From the NCBI GenBank assembly GCA_017625775.1, contig JAGAKE010000008.1, positions 1 through 33,234 of the forward strand: 33,234 nt of DNA. The letters run 5' to 3'. A model generated the notes under the pieces. That model was not told the DNA's origin and did no database searches. It saw only the letters and a list, made by a program, of their open reading frames with translations. Shown here one piece after another: positions 33,120 to 33,234 of the stretch (the stretch's first letter is position 1; the number at the start of each line of letters is the position of its first letter). This DNA comes from Fibrobacteraceae bacterium. GTDB taxonomy: Bacteria > Fibrobacterota > Fibrobacteria > Fibrobacterales > Fibrobacteraceae. The translations under genes and the position numbers were made by a program.

Positions 33120-33234
33120 TGTGACCCCAAAAAGTTGGACAATTTAAAGTTAGGATAAAATTGAGTTATGAGTCCGGTACTCCACCGGGCTCATTCCTTT
33201 TAGGCGCAGTTTTATCCGGTCATTGTTGTAATAT
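33120..33234 (-). mobile_element. End of an IS3-family (IS150-like) element, truncated by the window
   Basis: The terminal sequence TGTGACCCCAAAAAGTTGGAC is typical of IS3/IS150 ends (T-G ... C-A with a GACCCC..AAAGTTGGAC core). It lies 42 bp after the stop of tail 3, and the transposase end is inside it. Confidence 0.75.
33150..33234 (-). CDS. C-terminal end of IS3-family transposase OrfB (partial)
   Basis: The minus strand reads YYNNDRIKLRLKGMSPVEYR then THNSILS and a stop. The motif Y-N-x-x-R-I-K..LKGMSPVEYR is the typical end of the IS3-family DDE transposase (rve domain). The rest lies beyond the right window edge, so integrity cannot be judged. Confidence 0.85.
   Translation of the reverse strand, partial: YYNNDRIKLRLKGMSPVEYRTHNSILS

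Overview
The window looks like chromosome of an AT-rich, Gram-negative bacterium. Evidence for an outer membrane: a lipoprotein with a BamE-like motif, a secreted beta-rich protein and type IV pilin. Promoters are classical sigma70 type (TTGACT, 17 bp, TAAAAT) and Shine-Dalgarno sites are clear, which argues against Bacteroidota. The DUF5683-like protein, the ParE/ParC type and the MoxR/DUF58/transglutaminase set fit the FCB group. Fibrobacterota is my best guess; this is inference.

Layout. 1-1061: the C-terminal tail of an Rpn/PD-(D/E)XK transposase-like protein, and a second degraded copy about 740 bp on, separated by GC-rich repeat debris. 1269-5315: MoxR ATPase, DUF58 protein and membrane transglutaminase operon. 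5371-8983 (minus): dnaG-sufC-sufD. 9044-11532 (minus): MATE exporter and a WbpE-like sugar aminotransferase. 11646-11906: rpsT with a strong promoter and terminators. 12059-14100 (minus): TPM-domain protein, unknown protein, lemA. 14164-15711 (minus): tpiA-secG followed by two tandem tRNA-Leu(GAG) genes. 15792-18028: BamE-like lipoprotein, secreted beta-rich protein and a convergent secreted protein that overlaps it. 18205-19855 (minus): cinA (amidase domain only)-recA. 20048-21025: DUF5683-like protein. 21070-26105 (minus): parE-parC-slyD. 26225-27709 (minus): LtaS-like membrane protein.

27717-33120 is the striking part: a type IV pilin variation locus that I read as a chromosomal shufflon-like system. 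One complete pilin gene (29384-29860) has a strong promoter, RBS and prepilin leader. Three headless pilin tails lie around it: 27786-28121 on minus, 31218-31613 and 32707-33078 on plus. All begin at the same codon with the core CCTACGTAAA and keep the same reading frame. All lack a start, leader and hydrophobic N-terminus, but keep both conserved cysteines and the C-terminal motif. A complete tyrosine recombinase gene (28167-28997) lies between the inverted tail and the expressed head. Recombination between those two sites would flip about 1.4 kb carrying the recombinase, promoter and pilin head, and join the head in frame to another tail. The expressed site also reads as a tyrosine-recombinase crossover site: 11-bp imperfect inverted arms around a 7-bp TACGTAA spacer. 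The silent sites keep the spacer and, to varying degrees, the right arm, but not the left arm. The R64 shufflon (Rci recombinase, PilV) and Moraxella Piv inversion are the closest known analogies. Accessory modules sit between successive plus-strand tails: a DUF4143 ATPase, then a three-gene DUF3791/DUF3990 operon that may be a toxin-antitoxin system. An IS3-family element abuts the last tail and runs off the window.
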